From Sperchopsis tessellata (Eukaryota > Arthropoda > Insecta > Coleoptera > Hydrophilidae), in assembly GCA_033557685.1 (NCBI GenBank), contig JAWQRN010000169.1, positions 1 through 35,269 on the forward strand: a stretch of DNA of 35,269 nucleotides. Reading direction: 5' to 3'. Position 1 is the first letter of the stretch; every line of letters starts with the position of its first letter. Both the position numbers and the translations under genes were made by a program. Of the stretch, positions 1 through 11,774 are shown piece by piece. Under the pieces are notes generated by a model. That model did no database searches, was not told the origin of the DNA, and saw only the letters and a program-made list of their open reading frames with translations.

Positions 1-939
1 ATGTATATATATATATATATATATCTCTCTGATACTTAGAGATAGTATTCCTTTTCGCTACAAGATAGCGGCATTTAGCGCTTATCGCTATAAACGTGTT
101 TCATTAATCTTATACATATATATTGTGTGTGTGTGTAAGTATTTACTATTTATAATATATAGATATCGTAAGAGAAGTATGTAATACAATGACGAGGTTG
201 CATTGTCGGTTTGTATATGTGTTTAATTAATCCACGGCAAAACTGTCATTATCGAAAGACATCTTAGACATTTCAGAGTTTACTTAACAGGAATATGTCA
301 TCAAAGGTTTTACTCAAGATGCATAGTGTTATTTGAGCATATTTCTTTTAATCATAAGCTGTTAACAGATTTTTTTTATGTTAGCCATTGCAGTTATTAA
401 GGCTCTTCCTTTCTATACCTATGTTGATCTTCTCTAAGCAGTTTACTGTTCTATTTTTAATAAAAAAATTATCTACAGCTTCTTTAAGGGCATTTCATAT
501 ATACCTTCTCTTTAGTAAAATTCCAGTCCACATTCTGATTTCATTTTCTTATATGGTTATTCTTAAATTCTTCAATTATTTTTGTTATTTCATCTTTAGT
601 CATATAGGATTTCAAAGATGGAATATACTCACTCAAAATTCGTCAGTGGTGTGCGATGAGTTTAATATGGTTTTCTTGGGGTTAATATAATTGAATTATT
701 TTAAACTTCCATCAAAAAAACTGTTTATAGCCTCTACCTAGTTTATTAGCAGATAATCCGAGAAGAGGATCATATTAAGTGATATTTTGATTTGAGTAAT
801 ATTAATTTTCCTAATGATTCTCATTTAACTTTGACTTAGCCAAAAATCACCTATTGTTCAGATACATACTGGACTATTTATTGAACTTGTTGCTGTCAAT
901 TTGTCAGCTATCAGATTTCATTGCTTTCTTTGTTACATA
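1..939. other. AT-rich DNA with a short (AT)n start; no gene seen
   Basis: The window opens with (AT)n at about 3-24 and a short GT run near 125-137. A 100-codon hydrophobic open frame at 388-690 has no recognisable features and is probably chance in AT-rich DNA. The right part may include the unalignable 3' end of the LINE. Confidence 0.5.
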
Positions 940-2315
940 TTTTACAGTAGATGTTGCAAATTGCACTTCTTCTTTGTATGCTTTATCCATTCTGGATATT
1001 AGGATCTTGTTTACTGCTTTTTTGAACAGTTGTAGAGAGGTCATTACAAACCATTAGTGCAGATTTTTAAGCCACAATATCTGTCTTTTTTCCGGGCTTC
1101 TTCTTCCCAGCACTTTTCCTTCCAGAATAAGTTGGAGTATTCTGTATCTCTCCTCATGCCTCATAATGTGCTCAAAGTATTCCAGCATCCTGACCTTGAC
1201 TCCAATTAATACTTCCCGTTCTTTCTCCATCCTCCGTAGAATCTCCTCATTGCTCACATGATTAGTTCATTACACAATAAGGATGCGCCGATATGTCCAT
1301 AACTCGAAGGCTTCCAGTTTCCTCTCTGTTTCTCTCGATAGTCTCCAAGATTCGGCGCCGTAAAATAGAGTCAAGAATACATAGCATCGCAGCATTCTTA
1401 TCTTCAGTTGTAAGGTCAAGTCCGGACTGGTGAACACCTTTCTCATCTGAGTGAAAGCGGCTCTTGCTCTTTCTATTCTGCATTTTATTTCGTTGGAGTG
1501 ATCCAATAGTTTATTTATATAGGTACCTAGTTATGGATGTTTGTCCACTTGATCAATTGTTGTCAAGAAGCAGAGTTTCTATTCAGATTCAGTTCAGTTT
1601 GATTCCGTACTTCTCGCTAGCCACTTTGATCCTTTCCATCATCAGCTGAAGTCCCTGAACAGTGCTCGTCAGTATGACAGAGTCGTCCGCATATCTCAAG
1701 TTGTTGATATTTTCACCGTTCACCTTTATTCCCTCTTCCACACCATTCAAAGCCTCCCTAAAGATTTCTTCCGAGTACATGTTAAAGAGTGTTGGTGAAA
1801 GCAGACACCCCTGCCACACACCTCTGCAAATTTGGATTTGTTCTGTGTTTTGGTCTTTAACTTGTACTTCTGCCGTTTGTTGCCAGTAGAGATTTGTTAT
1901 AATTCGAATATTTTTGTAGTCAACTCCAGTTTTCTTCAGCACCTTGAGTAATTCCCCGTGCTTTACCTGATCAAACGCTTTACTGAAGTCGATAAAGCAG
2001 AAGTGTACATTGATGTAAACATCCCTGCATCTCTGGATTAAGACATTTAGTGCAAAGAGTGCTTCTCTGGTACCCAAGGCATTTCTCAATCTAAAGAAAT
2101 ACCTTAAGGGTGCGACTCATGCTTATAGTTCGAAACTCGTCGCTTTGACGTTGGCATTTTAGGAACAGTGACAAACTTAGACTCGAGCCATTCTTCAGGT
2201 ATTTTTCCCATATCATACACCACATTTCACAGGCAGATTAGAGCATTTATGCCATCTTCGTTGAGAAATTTGATAGTTTCTCTTCCCATTTTTTGCTACG
2301 GTTATCGCATTTTGC
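940..2315 (-). mobile_element. Degraded LINE (RTE-like): reverse transcriptase and C-terminal region
   Basis: Read on the minus strand, fragments in several frames line up in LINE order. They are IPEEWLESKFVTVPK (about 2180), FIDFSKAFDQVKHGELL (about 1985), GVWQGCLLSPTLFNMY (about 1810), NNLRYADDSVILT with the catalytic YADD (about 1690), then RIERARAAFTQMRKV, FYGAESWRLS and LEAFELWTYRRIL (1500-1270), LEYFEHIMRHEERYRIL (about 1170), and a tail to about 940. Frameshifts and stops make it dead. The C-terminal block (LEAFEMW..RRIL, EERY.LLQLI) is typical of RTE-like endonuclease-reverse transcriptases abundant in beetles and aphids. The 5' end with the endonuclease is absent. Confidence 0.82.
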
Positions 2316-5300
2316 AACATAAATGTTATATTAATAACAAAAATTCAAAATTGTTCTAAATTATCTCTTATTTATGGAAAAAATAGTATATATAAAAAGT
2401 ATAAAATTTATGTAGCATGGCGTAATATTTATAGAAAAATAACAGAAATTAACTGAAACGTATTGCTCAACCACTAAAAGAATAGAAATTAATGAAATTT
2501 TGAAGAACAACTTGGAGGAGTCTATGAACAATTAGCTCAATTTTTGTAGATATAAAGCATGTAAATATGTACAAAACTTGTCTTATTCGGCGAAGTAAAA
2601 ATCTATAAAACTATTTTTAATTTTGGTTAAATATTCATATTCAAATTTTATTTTGTACCATTCTGGCAGTGCCAAATATAAAAAAATAATTGAAACTATT
2701 TTAAAGAGTATCATCAACTCATTTGGTGTTTATAACAAAAAATATATATAAACATTTTTTACATAAAGGATAAAATTTCATTAACTAGTTTAACGTGGTT
2801 AGAAATAAAAATGCCACAAAAGAAATCAAAATATTAATAAAAGTGGATAAAAGATGAGTATTAAGAAAAGAGTAATCAATAATGCAAAAATAAAATAATT
2901 CATTTTGTGTAAAGTGAAAAACATCAAAATATATATTATTTAAGGTAAGTCTGTTTTACTTTCGAGTAGTAGAGTTAGAGTTAGTTGTAGTAGTGAGTAG
3001 AATAGAATAGAAATTAAATTTGCAATTACATTAACTAAAAGGCAGTTTAAGATATAAATTAATTTTGGCATCTATATCTGTAATCTAGAAAATCGGGTGA
3101 TGGTAGCCCAAAGGTACAAGAAATATGATTATATGATTGCCCAAAGGTACAAGAAATATGATTATATGATTGTGAAATTATATATTAACTTATAGAAATA
3201 ATACATTAGGTTAGCATAGTTTCACTTTATGGTCAATGTCAACTAAAATGTGAACAGGTTTATGACTAGCAAATTTTTTACTCACCTTAAACATTGTTTT
3301 CTTCCCTATAAATTGTTTTTAATTGGTATTACAATAAAAAATTATTTACGATAGAAAAATATTTATTAAAACTATTTGATTAAATAAATAATCAATTATA
3401 AAACATAATATATTACTCCAAAATATTGCAACAATAATAAATAAACCTACAATTACATTTAAAATTAGTTTCTATATACATTTTAAACATTATTGGTAAT
3501 AATACATTTCTAAAAAAAAAAAACATCACATATAACATTAATAAAATTAATGCACTACAACTAATGAGTTTCCAAACGTTTTGAACGAAATCATTTTGAC
3601 ACATTTATCTTCGTTTCATATGTAACAAACCCGTATACATTTTAAATTTTAGGACTAAAATAATACTAATCAGCTGGAAATACTAAAAGACCAAATCACT
3701 ATTCCACCTAAGAAAACTATCTTATCAATGTAAGGCAACCCTTAGTCATATCTTTAAATTAATTAGCGAATATAGTAGCTACACTAAAAATTCCCTAACA
3801 ACATGTATAAACCACAAAATCCAAACTGTGACCTCTAATTTGTATGCCAGGGATCTTAGTTTCTCCATTTAATAAAACTAAAGTATAGTACGTTATAAAT
3901 CATACTACTATACGTTTTTGTAGTATTTTAGCAGACTAGCTAACTAGATTAAAGAATTATTGCCAAATTCCTCATTTCTACAACTAAATCTTTTGTTATA
4001 ATACTAAATGTTGGCTTCAGCAGACTGCGTAATTGATTTTTTTTTTGTTTTGCCAATCCCTCTAAAGGACCTTATCCAAATCAATTGTTACATGACAAAT
4101 ATAGAAATGTCTTTCAAGTTTTATATAGGTTCTTTAAACTTTGTAACTATAAATAAAAATGAATATTGTAAGGGCAGACACTTAAAACTGCACAGCCATT
4201 TTTATAAAAGAAGAATAAAAACTTCAAAAAATCTTTTTGGTATAATTAAGCTAACACAATAGCAATGAAACTTTCAGAGATATTGTTAAATATATTTAAA
4301 ATCATTGATTTTTCCAAAAAAAAAACTGTGCAGCCCAATGCAAATGTCGCTACTGCCAGGTTGTTCTTTCCCAATACTATACTTTTCTATATGACACTAC
4401 AAATATTAGTATTCATGAACACAAAAAATGATATTACTACAGCTAAATAACAAAAATATATTTTTCTTTAAGTGTGATGAATAATCAGGAGATATTTTTA
4501 GAAAATCCTGTTCAAGAAAAACTTTGTTTTAAAAACTACAGCCGCTAACTCAACTTAAATATTCACTAAAAGAATTTAGAAAACTGTTTTTAAATTCTAA
4601 ATTGCTATAAATTCATAAATAATTTCTCAGAGAAAAGCTATTAAAATATAATGTGAAACAAATGATAGCGTGGTGTGCCATGTTTGCAGTGATGTAGATC
4701 AAACAGAGTACTACTACTGTCTGATAGTGTCTATTTTCAATCAATTCTCAAAGTTGTTATTCATTATAACACCAATCAATCAAAAGCACAATCATTTATA
4801 AAAACGCTGTTACATTGGATAAGTTACATCATTGTATTTTATCCTTATAAAAGACAGTACGTGGTATAAAAAAGCACATTAGAAAACGCTGGTAGTTTAA
4901 ATGAATACCATTTACAAAACACCATAGAATAAGTCATTTAACATTTGTTACAAACAACTTTCTAGTAATTCTGTCCCCTTTTTGTAAACAGTTTATACAA
5001 AGGTAAAGCTAATTTAATATTTGCTTGGAGTAAATATAGAACGTATAGATATAAATTGGGTTTGTTGTGTGCAAAACAATCCAAACCAACCCACAAATCT
5101 TATGACAGAAATTCGATAGAATCAAATTTTATGTTATGAATTTTCTTAATGAATCTCAAAATATTTTAAAAAATAGTTCAATAATTACTTCATTCATGAG
5201 TCCGTGAACTGAAGGTGAGGAAAATCCTCAACAAAAAAAAAACTAAAGAAGCATTTTTAAGAAATTACCTCTGTGATAAAAATTTAAAACTATTAATTAT

Positions 5301-5700
5301 GTCATGTTATCAAGAATTTAAAAAATTTATTAGAAGACGAGCTACCTGAACAACCATCAAAAATATAACTTCTTATATTGCAAAATTTCTGTTAAACTTA
5401 GATATAGAGATATATTTTCAATGAGATGGAAAAGAGTAGACATAATTGGCAACCAATTTGTATTTGAACCGAATTGGCAAAATGAATGTATATTAAGCAT
5501 TTAAATTTATCAACAAAGATGAGACTACCACAGATAATTAAAATATTGAAAAATGTATTACCTAAATCATACTATTCAACTCTTGGATAATTTGACAAAC
5601 ATATAAGTGGTTCAAATTGTTGTCAGGAAGTCAAATCTACAATTACTGAAATTAATTAACAAGAATATATTGAATTGATTCAATATATTCCATGTGTGTA
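2316..5700. other. AT-rich intergenic DNA without recognisable genes
   Basis: Six-frame reading gives only short, compositionally biased frames. A degenerate purine-rich stretch (gagtagtagagttagagtta) occurs near 2963-3000. The only clear structure is the tandem duplication at 3106-3171. Confidence 0.5.
3106..3171. repeat. Perfect tandem duplication of a 33-bp unit
   Basis: The 33-bp unit beginning GCCCAAAGGTACAAG occupies 3106-3138 and is repeated without mismatch at 3139-3171. Identity implies a recent duplication or a short minisatellite allele. Confidence 0.95.
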
Positions 5701-5879
5701 AAGAAATTATCTCACATATGATGCACATGGACAATATAAAATAGAAACATTTTCATTGAAATTATGGTTTTAAATTTCCTATGTAGGAAGACGAACTAGA
5801 AATCCCAGACTAACCAGAAAATTTAAAACTGATCCAAATAAGAATGTATTAGATGTCCTGATTTTTCAATTTCAGTAAG

Positions 5880-6740
5880 AATACAATGGAATAGATAAAA
5901 TTGTTTATAAACAATGGATACTGCAGACAGATCAACATTGGAAACTTTGGTCAAATAAAGTGATGAGTTTTTATTAGAATTAATTTAAACACTTGTAATT
6001 CTTCTCTCTCATTCTTTCATTGCCAAGGAACAGGCAAAATTTCAAAATGAATTAAAAACCCAACCAAATGAAAATTTATTCATAGGGGTAAGTGTGTATT
6101 CATTTTACAGGATGAAGTTCTAGGATTTCATTAGAATAATTTACAGGTCACCATTCACCCTATAGTTATTAATTACAAACATGAAGGCAATGTTCAACAC
6201 TAGAGTATTATAGTAATTTTACAATGCCTCCAACATGATACAGTCGCTGTACAATTGTTTCAGAAACACCTCATGAAATATTTGAAAGATACATTCAAAC
6301 AGAAACCTAAAAAAGTATTTATAACGACCCATTTCTGAACTTAACTAATGGAGTAGAGACAATATGTCATTTCATTTATTTTACATTGGCAGACCACAAA
6401 AAAGAAATATTGGCAAAATTACTAAAACAGATGATGTGGATTTCGAAGATTTGAATGGATTTGTAGCATATACATATAACAACTGGTATCTGGCTTGTGT
6501 CTTAAACACTTATGAAGACAAAGATGAAGTCCAGTAAATTGTTTGCAACCCTGTGGACCTTCTCTCTCCTTTAATTTTCCATCGAGGGCCGATATTCTGT
6601 TAGTGCCAAGACATGACAAATTAGTGAAGGTAGTCCTTCGCACTGCAACAGGACGTACTTATGTACTTTCTAAAAAAGATGAACAATGTGTTTTGGCAAA
6701 GTATTTCAAATCAAGACATCCAGATATTAAGTAAGCGAAA
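5880..6740 (+). pseudogene. Fossil of an uncharacterised arthropod transposon-like gene
   Basis: Fragments in all three plus frames read in order. They are KIVYKQWILQTD (about 5895), the STLETLVK region, AKEQAKFQNELKTQPNENLF (about 6025-6085), NNLQVTIHPIVINYKHEGNV (about 6140-6195), CLQHDTVAVQLFQKHLMKYL (about 6225), DFEDLNGFVAYTYNNWYLAC (about 6440-6495), then FNFPSRADILLVPRHDKLVK and LRTATGRTYVLSKKD (6570-6680). From memory these match a multicopy family of uncharacterised proteins in aphids and other arthropods. In intact members the HDT..V..FQ block is followed by a D-G-A/QYKN and SHGK region, which is missing here. Several frameshifts and an internal deletion make it nonfunctional. Family assignment is by recall, not search. 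Confidence 0.6.
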
Positions 6741-8430
6741 ATTGCAAGATAATTACCATACATCAACTATTTGATACAGTTTTCCATATCTACAGTAGTT
6801 TTTATATATAGGTAAGCCTAAAATAACATTACAGCATCCTAAATCATTCTTTTAACTTCACCAGTCATATTAAAAAAGTGTATGGCAATGTAAATAAAAA
6901 CAAGAACTGCGGAAATTTTTACTTTTTTAAAAAATTCAAAAGGTCATATCTCGGAAATTACTAAGTGTATATTTCTGAAATTTTGGAAAGTCTTATTTAA
7001 TTACTAATCAAATTTAAAAAGTTTCATAAAGATATAAAAATGTTGGGTTGAAAAACTATATATTTATGTTGATTCCAAATGGAATGACTCAGTAGTGGAA
7101 TTTAACTGATCTGGTAGAAAGTAATAAATATATCTTTATGGGATATTTACACACTCCATGGTAAAAATGCAGTAAATACAAAAACTGCAATAAAGTCTAG
7201 AAAGCTGTTAAAGATTCAAGCATCGGTTGATATTCAAATCTCAAAAGTCGACCAATTTATTGATATGGTGAGAAACAGATGATTCCACACCTTCTACAAC
7301 AATCAAAAGGAATTTATTATCAAATGGGCCCTCTCTTCAAAAGCACTGTTGATAATTTCCAGAATTAAAATCAGAGTACAGAATAATAAACCTTGTTATA
7401 TGTTTTGTGGAGTTAAAATGTATATTGTATAAATGGACACAGAACACTAATTCTGCTATCTGACACAAAAGTGTGATTGTAAAATAAACCACCACATTGG
7501 AATAAACCTTTTTTTTTGCTTTTTCAACAGAACTATAAAATATGAATTGTCAATGAATCAAATCTATATACCGCTTTGGAAGGAGGTTTTAATTAGTATG
7601 TTTAAGGTTAGCTTACATTATGACGATTTTTGAAAATGCTACAATAGAAAAGTTGAAAATGTTACAATACGTATATGCTTCATCTTCATCTAAACGAAAA
7701 ATTTGAAAGTGCTTTCAATTCCTGTACAAGAAATTTACAGTAGTAGCTAAGTGCCTTAGCTTGTGGTGAAACAGGATATATGTGAAAGCTAAGTATCTAT
7801 GAAGGTAAAGAGATGAAGACTGATAGTTGTTTTTTAATAATTTTATTACCACAATTCTGCTTGTGATCAAAGTTTTAAATCATCCAAGTTCTTCTTGTGG
7901 AACTTTTCGAAACAATTGAAAACACTATCCAAAAGATATATATTCAAAATTAAAAAATCCAGTATGGGTAAATTCCATTATGCTATATCTAGATACATCT
8001 CTGTCACACACGATTAGAGCATAGATCATAGTCAGTACACATTTTAAGTAATAAGCATAATTCTAATAAAAAACAAACAGCAAAAGAACAAATAAACAAT
8101 AGGAAAAAGAAAATATTGAATGCCTATATCACGTGCATGAATACAATAAATATGTGAGAGTTCATATATAAAATCTAGAATATGGTGAATGAAACTTTTT
8201 TATTTTGTGTCCATGGCTCAACTGTCATACATTTTATCAAAATACAATTGACCGAACACAATTGTTCGAAACCACAATTGACTGAAAAATCAATTGAGTT
8301 AACAATCAATTTATCAATCAGGTTCAATGAAAAAACAAATTAATTTCACAAAATTGACAAATTTATTATAGTTAAGATGTAAACTGTTGGGTAAAAATGT
8401 AATATCAGAAATAAAACAACATAACGATAA
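6741..8430. other. AT-rich DNA, no recognisable gene
   Basis: No convincing coding sequence in either strand. It may be the decayed remainder of the flanking transposons. A cluster of CAATTG motifs at 8245-8296 is listed separately. Confidence 0.45.
8245..8296. repeat. Four CAATTG motifs at 14-16 bp spacing
   Basis: CAATTG occurs at 8245, 8259, 8275 and 8291, mostly followed by ACYGAA-like bases, giving a degenerate repeat of about 15 bp. It could be a decayed minisatellite or a chance cluster. Confidence 0.5.
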
Positions 8431-8960
8431 ATAATTTTAGATGACCATGTTTATTATAAAGACAAGAAGATAGGAAATAAACTGTACTGAAAATGTGAAA
8501 AGTATAAGATCAAAAGTGGTGTTCGTATAATAGCAAAAAATGTCTACGCAAATTTGCAAAGTGGTATATATAATCAAGCTGCTGATACTGCTCATGAAGA
8601 AGCTACGAAAATAGTACAACAAACTCATGAATTAGCAACCAGAGAAGCTTTGATCGCAATTGCTAAAGCAGCTGCAGTCAAACCTTCTCAGATAAAAATA
8701 ACAATTAGAAATGTGCAAAATAAAGATGATACTCTCGATGATTAGATATTATTTTTTGTGAACATTATAAAACACCAAGAAACTGTAAGGATTTCTTATT
8801 ATTTGATTCTACAACCAATGAAGATCACCTTTTGATATTTTCAACTAGGAAAAATCTTACATTGTTGACTAAACCAGAACATTGGGTTTGCAGATGGTAC
8901 ATTTACAATTGTACCGAAACTTTTTTCAGCTGTACACTCTTCATGTAATAAACAGAAATA
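8431..8960 (+). pseudogene. FLYWCH zinc-finger / MULE-type transposase fossil (N-terminal part)
   Basis: The plus strand reads ILDDHVYYKDKKIGNKLY, then an in-frame TGA where FLYWCH domains have Trp, then KCEKYKIKSGVRIIAKNVYA. This is the start of a FLYWCH zinc finger. The frame continues open for about 80 codons (DTAHEEATKIVQQTHELATR, EALIAIAKAAAVKPSQIK) to a stop at about 8743. Further on, FLLFDSTTNEDHLLIFSTRK, then LLTKPEHW and, after a one-base shift, FADGTFTIVPKLF match the conserved region just before the MULE transposase core (FADGTFK..P..F.QLY). The catalytic core is missing or unrecognisable. The open middle portion alone could be mistaken for a small gene, but its flanks show it is transposon-derived. 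Confidence 0.7.
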
Positions 8961-9560
8961 AAACTGTAAAGCTATCTCAACATTTTTAAGCAGTTACCAA
9001 TATACGTACATCTAAAAAAAGCTTTCGACAAGACATCAAAACCTATCCCAACTGAAAACCTCCACAAAGCTGAGGGTAACAAGAAAACTACTAGATATAG
9101 TAGTTTTCCTATTGTCCTCTAAATATGGAGTATCACAAGGAAGTGATATAATGCATATTAATGAGAATACAGCAACATGGGGTAAGAAAAAAGGATGATA
9201 TACACACTATCCAACCGAGAACAGAAACGGGAAAAAGTTTTTAAACTAAAAATTTAGGACCTTATTTCACACGAATTCTTATGCCTAAACTCAATGATTT
9301 CAATTGTGAACAAATGTCAAATAGTATACCTACATGTCAAATGTATGATTTTATGGCTGTAGTGTTTGGCAATGCTATGTAAAAGACTTATTTTGCTTCA
9401 ACATTTAAGACACATCAATGTATATGTCGAAGTCCATAAAACATATTTATATTACTATTATTATGTATATGTGAAAATAAATTGTTCAACCTTGCCCAAA
9501 ATATGTGATGTTGAAGTTTTCCTGTTCCATAAGTTGAATTTTAAAAATCGTATTGATCCA
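8961..9560. other. Decayed DNA between transposase fossil and palindrome
   Basis: Some short coding-like strings appear (SKYGVSQGSDI near 9116-9150, KAFDK near 9020) that faintly recall a reverse transcriptase, but they are too short and out of frame with each other to call. No intact gene is seen. Confidence 0.4.
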
Positions 9561-9856
9561 AATTGATTGTCCTTACTTTTTCTATTTCCAATATGATGAG
9601 ATGTTTAAATACTTGATACAAAAATTTTGATATAATTCTGGCAATTTATAATTTCAAAATATTTATGTATATTTCACAATACATTACCATGTGAAATGAA
9701 ACATATATATGTGTGTTTCATTTCACATGGTAATGTATTGTGAAATATACATAAATATTTTGGAATTATAAATTGCCAGAATTATATCAAAATTTTTGTG
9801 TTAAGTATTTAAACATCTCATCATATTGGAAATAGAAAAAGTAAGGACAATCAATT
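9561..9856. repeat. Near-perfect 296-bp palindrome (fold-back element)
   Basis: The left arm begins AATTGATTGTCCTTAC at 9561 and the right arm ends GTAAGGACAATCAATT at 9856; the arms meet around 9708 with essentially no spacer (ACATATATATGTGT). I see about three mismatches over 147 bp per arm. There is no open frame across it. It could be a fold-back MITE, a hairpin-RNA source, or a head-to-head duplication. Clear target-site duplications are not seen. Confidence 0.93.
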
Positions 9857-10240
9857 TTCGATTTGCTCGCTATGCCGATCTAATGATGGCCGAAAGCTTA
9901 TCTAAAAGCTCGTTCTTCTCAGAACAAAGAAGCACATACGTGGGATAAAACTCGAAAACCATCTGCTGCATATATATATATATATATTAAACCGCTTAAT
10001 TATTTGATAGCAGGTACTTCGAATGACATTTTTGAAATAATATACAGAAAATATTCTGGAAAGAACGGAAAAGGATTACTACATTTTATCAATATAGATT
10101 ATACTTTGTATAAGGTATCATATTTTAATTTTTGGTTTTTATATATTAAAGTGAAAATAATGTTTGGTTGAAAAGAATTAGAATGTACAATATATGCAAA
10201 AACAGATTTACCCCAAGAATGTTTTAAATTACTAATTTTA
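9857..10240. other. AT-rich DNA between palindrome and SINE
   Basis: Contains the (AT)n tract and otherwise no recognisable gene or repeat. Confidence 0.5.
9968..9989. repeat. (AT)n microsatellite
   Basis: About ten AT dinucleotides. It is one of several such tracts in the window. Confidence 0.9.
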
Positions 10241-10251
10241 AAATCAACCCT

Positions 10252-10528
10252 TAGCCGTCTCGTAGCTAAATGGCTAAGTACTAGGCTACTAAGAGTGAGG
10301 TCTCGGGTTCGAGTCCCAGAGACGGTCAACTTTTTGTGATTAGGGAAAAGTCTTTGTAATGCTCGTCTTCCGGGAAGGATGAAAAAGGTGGGTCTCGTGT
10401 ATTGTAGGTAAAATGAAGGCCACGTACACATAAAAGAACCCAATTCCAGTTGAATGGATACGGCAAAATTTCCAGATGAGGAAGCCTAATCCCTGGGGTC
10501 AGCGGAAATAGGCCGACATTAAATAAAC
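10252..10528 (+). mobile_element. Complete tRNA-derived SINE with 11-bp target-site duplications
   Basis: The element is flanked by perfect direct repeats AAATCAACCCT at 10241-10251 and 10529-10539. Its head (10255-10325) is tRNA-like: acceptor arms CCGTCTC and GAGACGG pair perfectly, an A-box-like TAGCTAAATGGC follows, and the B box is GGTTCGAGTCC. The body contains CTTCCGGGAAGGATG and AAAAGAACCCAATTCCAGTT, shared with the fragment at 22815. The tail is TTAAATAAACA. It would be transcribed by RNA polymerase III and mobilised by a LINE. The intact duplication suggests a fairly young insertion. Confidence 0.93.
10255..10325 (+). promoter_or_regulatory. Internal Pol III promoter / tRNA-like head of the SINE
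   Basis: A 71-nt tRNA-like region has a 7-bp acceptor stem and a canonical B box at about 10306-10316. It is not a functional tRNA gene, because no clean anticodon arm is seen and it continues into the SINE body. Confidence 0.75.
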
Positions 10529-10539
10529 AAATCAACCCT

Positions 10540-11085
10540 GAATGGTCAAATGGCAATAATTAATTTTTACTTCCCATTAAGTCAAATTATAATATTCATT
10601 TATAAACTTATAGGTCCCTTACAGAAAAACTTTTTTAGTTCCCATATTGCACGAAAATGCAAATTTACAATTTCATTCAAATGGAAACATTTTGAATTGC
10701 TGAATTTAGATTCTGTTACTTTAAAGATAATTAATTGGAAGCAAGAATTAAAAACATTACAATTTAATAGAACATAGTTTGATATTCCTTCACGTTTTCC
10801 TTTCAATGTTCGATTTCATTTAAAATTAATGTTGGTAATAAATAAAATAACAAAAATACATACAACAAAAAAATACTCATGTAAGTACTTATAAGGAGGT
10901 CTTAACGTAATATATGTATAATCTATGTTAAAATAAAATTTTTGTAAACTTTTCTATCCGTATATAAATATCGACATACTTATGTTGATGCTAAAATCAT
11001 CACATGTTTTAAAAAATATTTCGTTATATATAAAAGTGGTAAAAAATATCTATGCTACCTTACAACTATTTCCTAATGAGAAGTA
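10540..11085. other. AT-rich intergenic DNA
   Basis: Short overlapping open frames on both strands at 10550-10806 are reciprocal shadows with Lys/Phe/Leu-biased composition. No gene is supported. Confidence 0.5.
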
Positions 11086-11774
11086 CAGGATGTTTCAAAA
11101 ATATATTATGTAGTATGTATAATAAACATACTTGTTTGCCATATCATCTCCCATAGAAATAAATAGAAAACTATACGAAAAAATCTAAAATATATAAAAT
11201 ATTTGTTTAGAGGTAAATAAAATTTACTAAATAAAATATAAAAGTTTAAGTATCTTTTATCTCAAAGAAACTGCTTCCCCAACAAAGCTCTTTTTTATCT
11301 CTTCTACGTTTAGGGCCAACTTTTGAATGGGTGGATATAAATCTAACTTAACCACAGGTTTGCTAACCCTTTACTTAACATTGTGCATTATAAGATACAT
11401 TTACTTAACATGGTCAAGATTAATAGTTAAAAAAATATACACCAAGAAATCAGGTACTGAATATATAATGATACTCTCTTGACTGATTAATAAATTTATT
11501 GGAAAATATGAAATATGTCGCTAAATTATAAACTTGTTCACCTGATGTCTAATTGAATCTTAAAGAATAAGTTTGAATAGTTTTGATTTTCCCTTCAAAT
11601 ATGTATAAGTGTTAGTTGAAACTCTGAGATACAAAATTTGTAGTATTATCACAGCTGATTGATACACTGCCAAGTCAAAAATGTACACATTTGTATATTT
11701 AATATATGTGGCCCAAACTGAACACCGGATTTAAAATTTGTGCCATTTTCTTATTTTGTGTGAATTTTGAGCAG

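Noticed and set aside
388..690. 100-codon hydrophobic plus-strand frame
   Set aside because: Phe/Ile/Leu-rich from T-rich DNA, no motif, no coding context.
3106..3171. CRISPR-like array
   Set aside because: Two adjacent units with no spacer in a eukaryotic genome.
9001..9160. KAFDK and GVSQGSDI words as a LINE reverse transcriptase
   Set aside because: Only two short words in different frames, wrong spacing; could be chance or MULE remainder.
10255..10325. Functional tRNA gene
   Set aside because: Acceptor and B box fit but the anticodon arm does not, and the sequence is flanked by SINE body and target-site duplications.
10099..10443. 114-codon minus-strand frame
   Set aside because: Most of it is the reverse complement of the SINE head and body (SGTRTRDLTLSS), not a protein gene.
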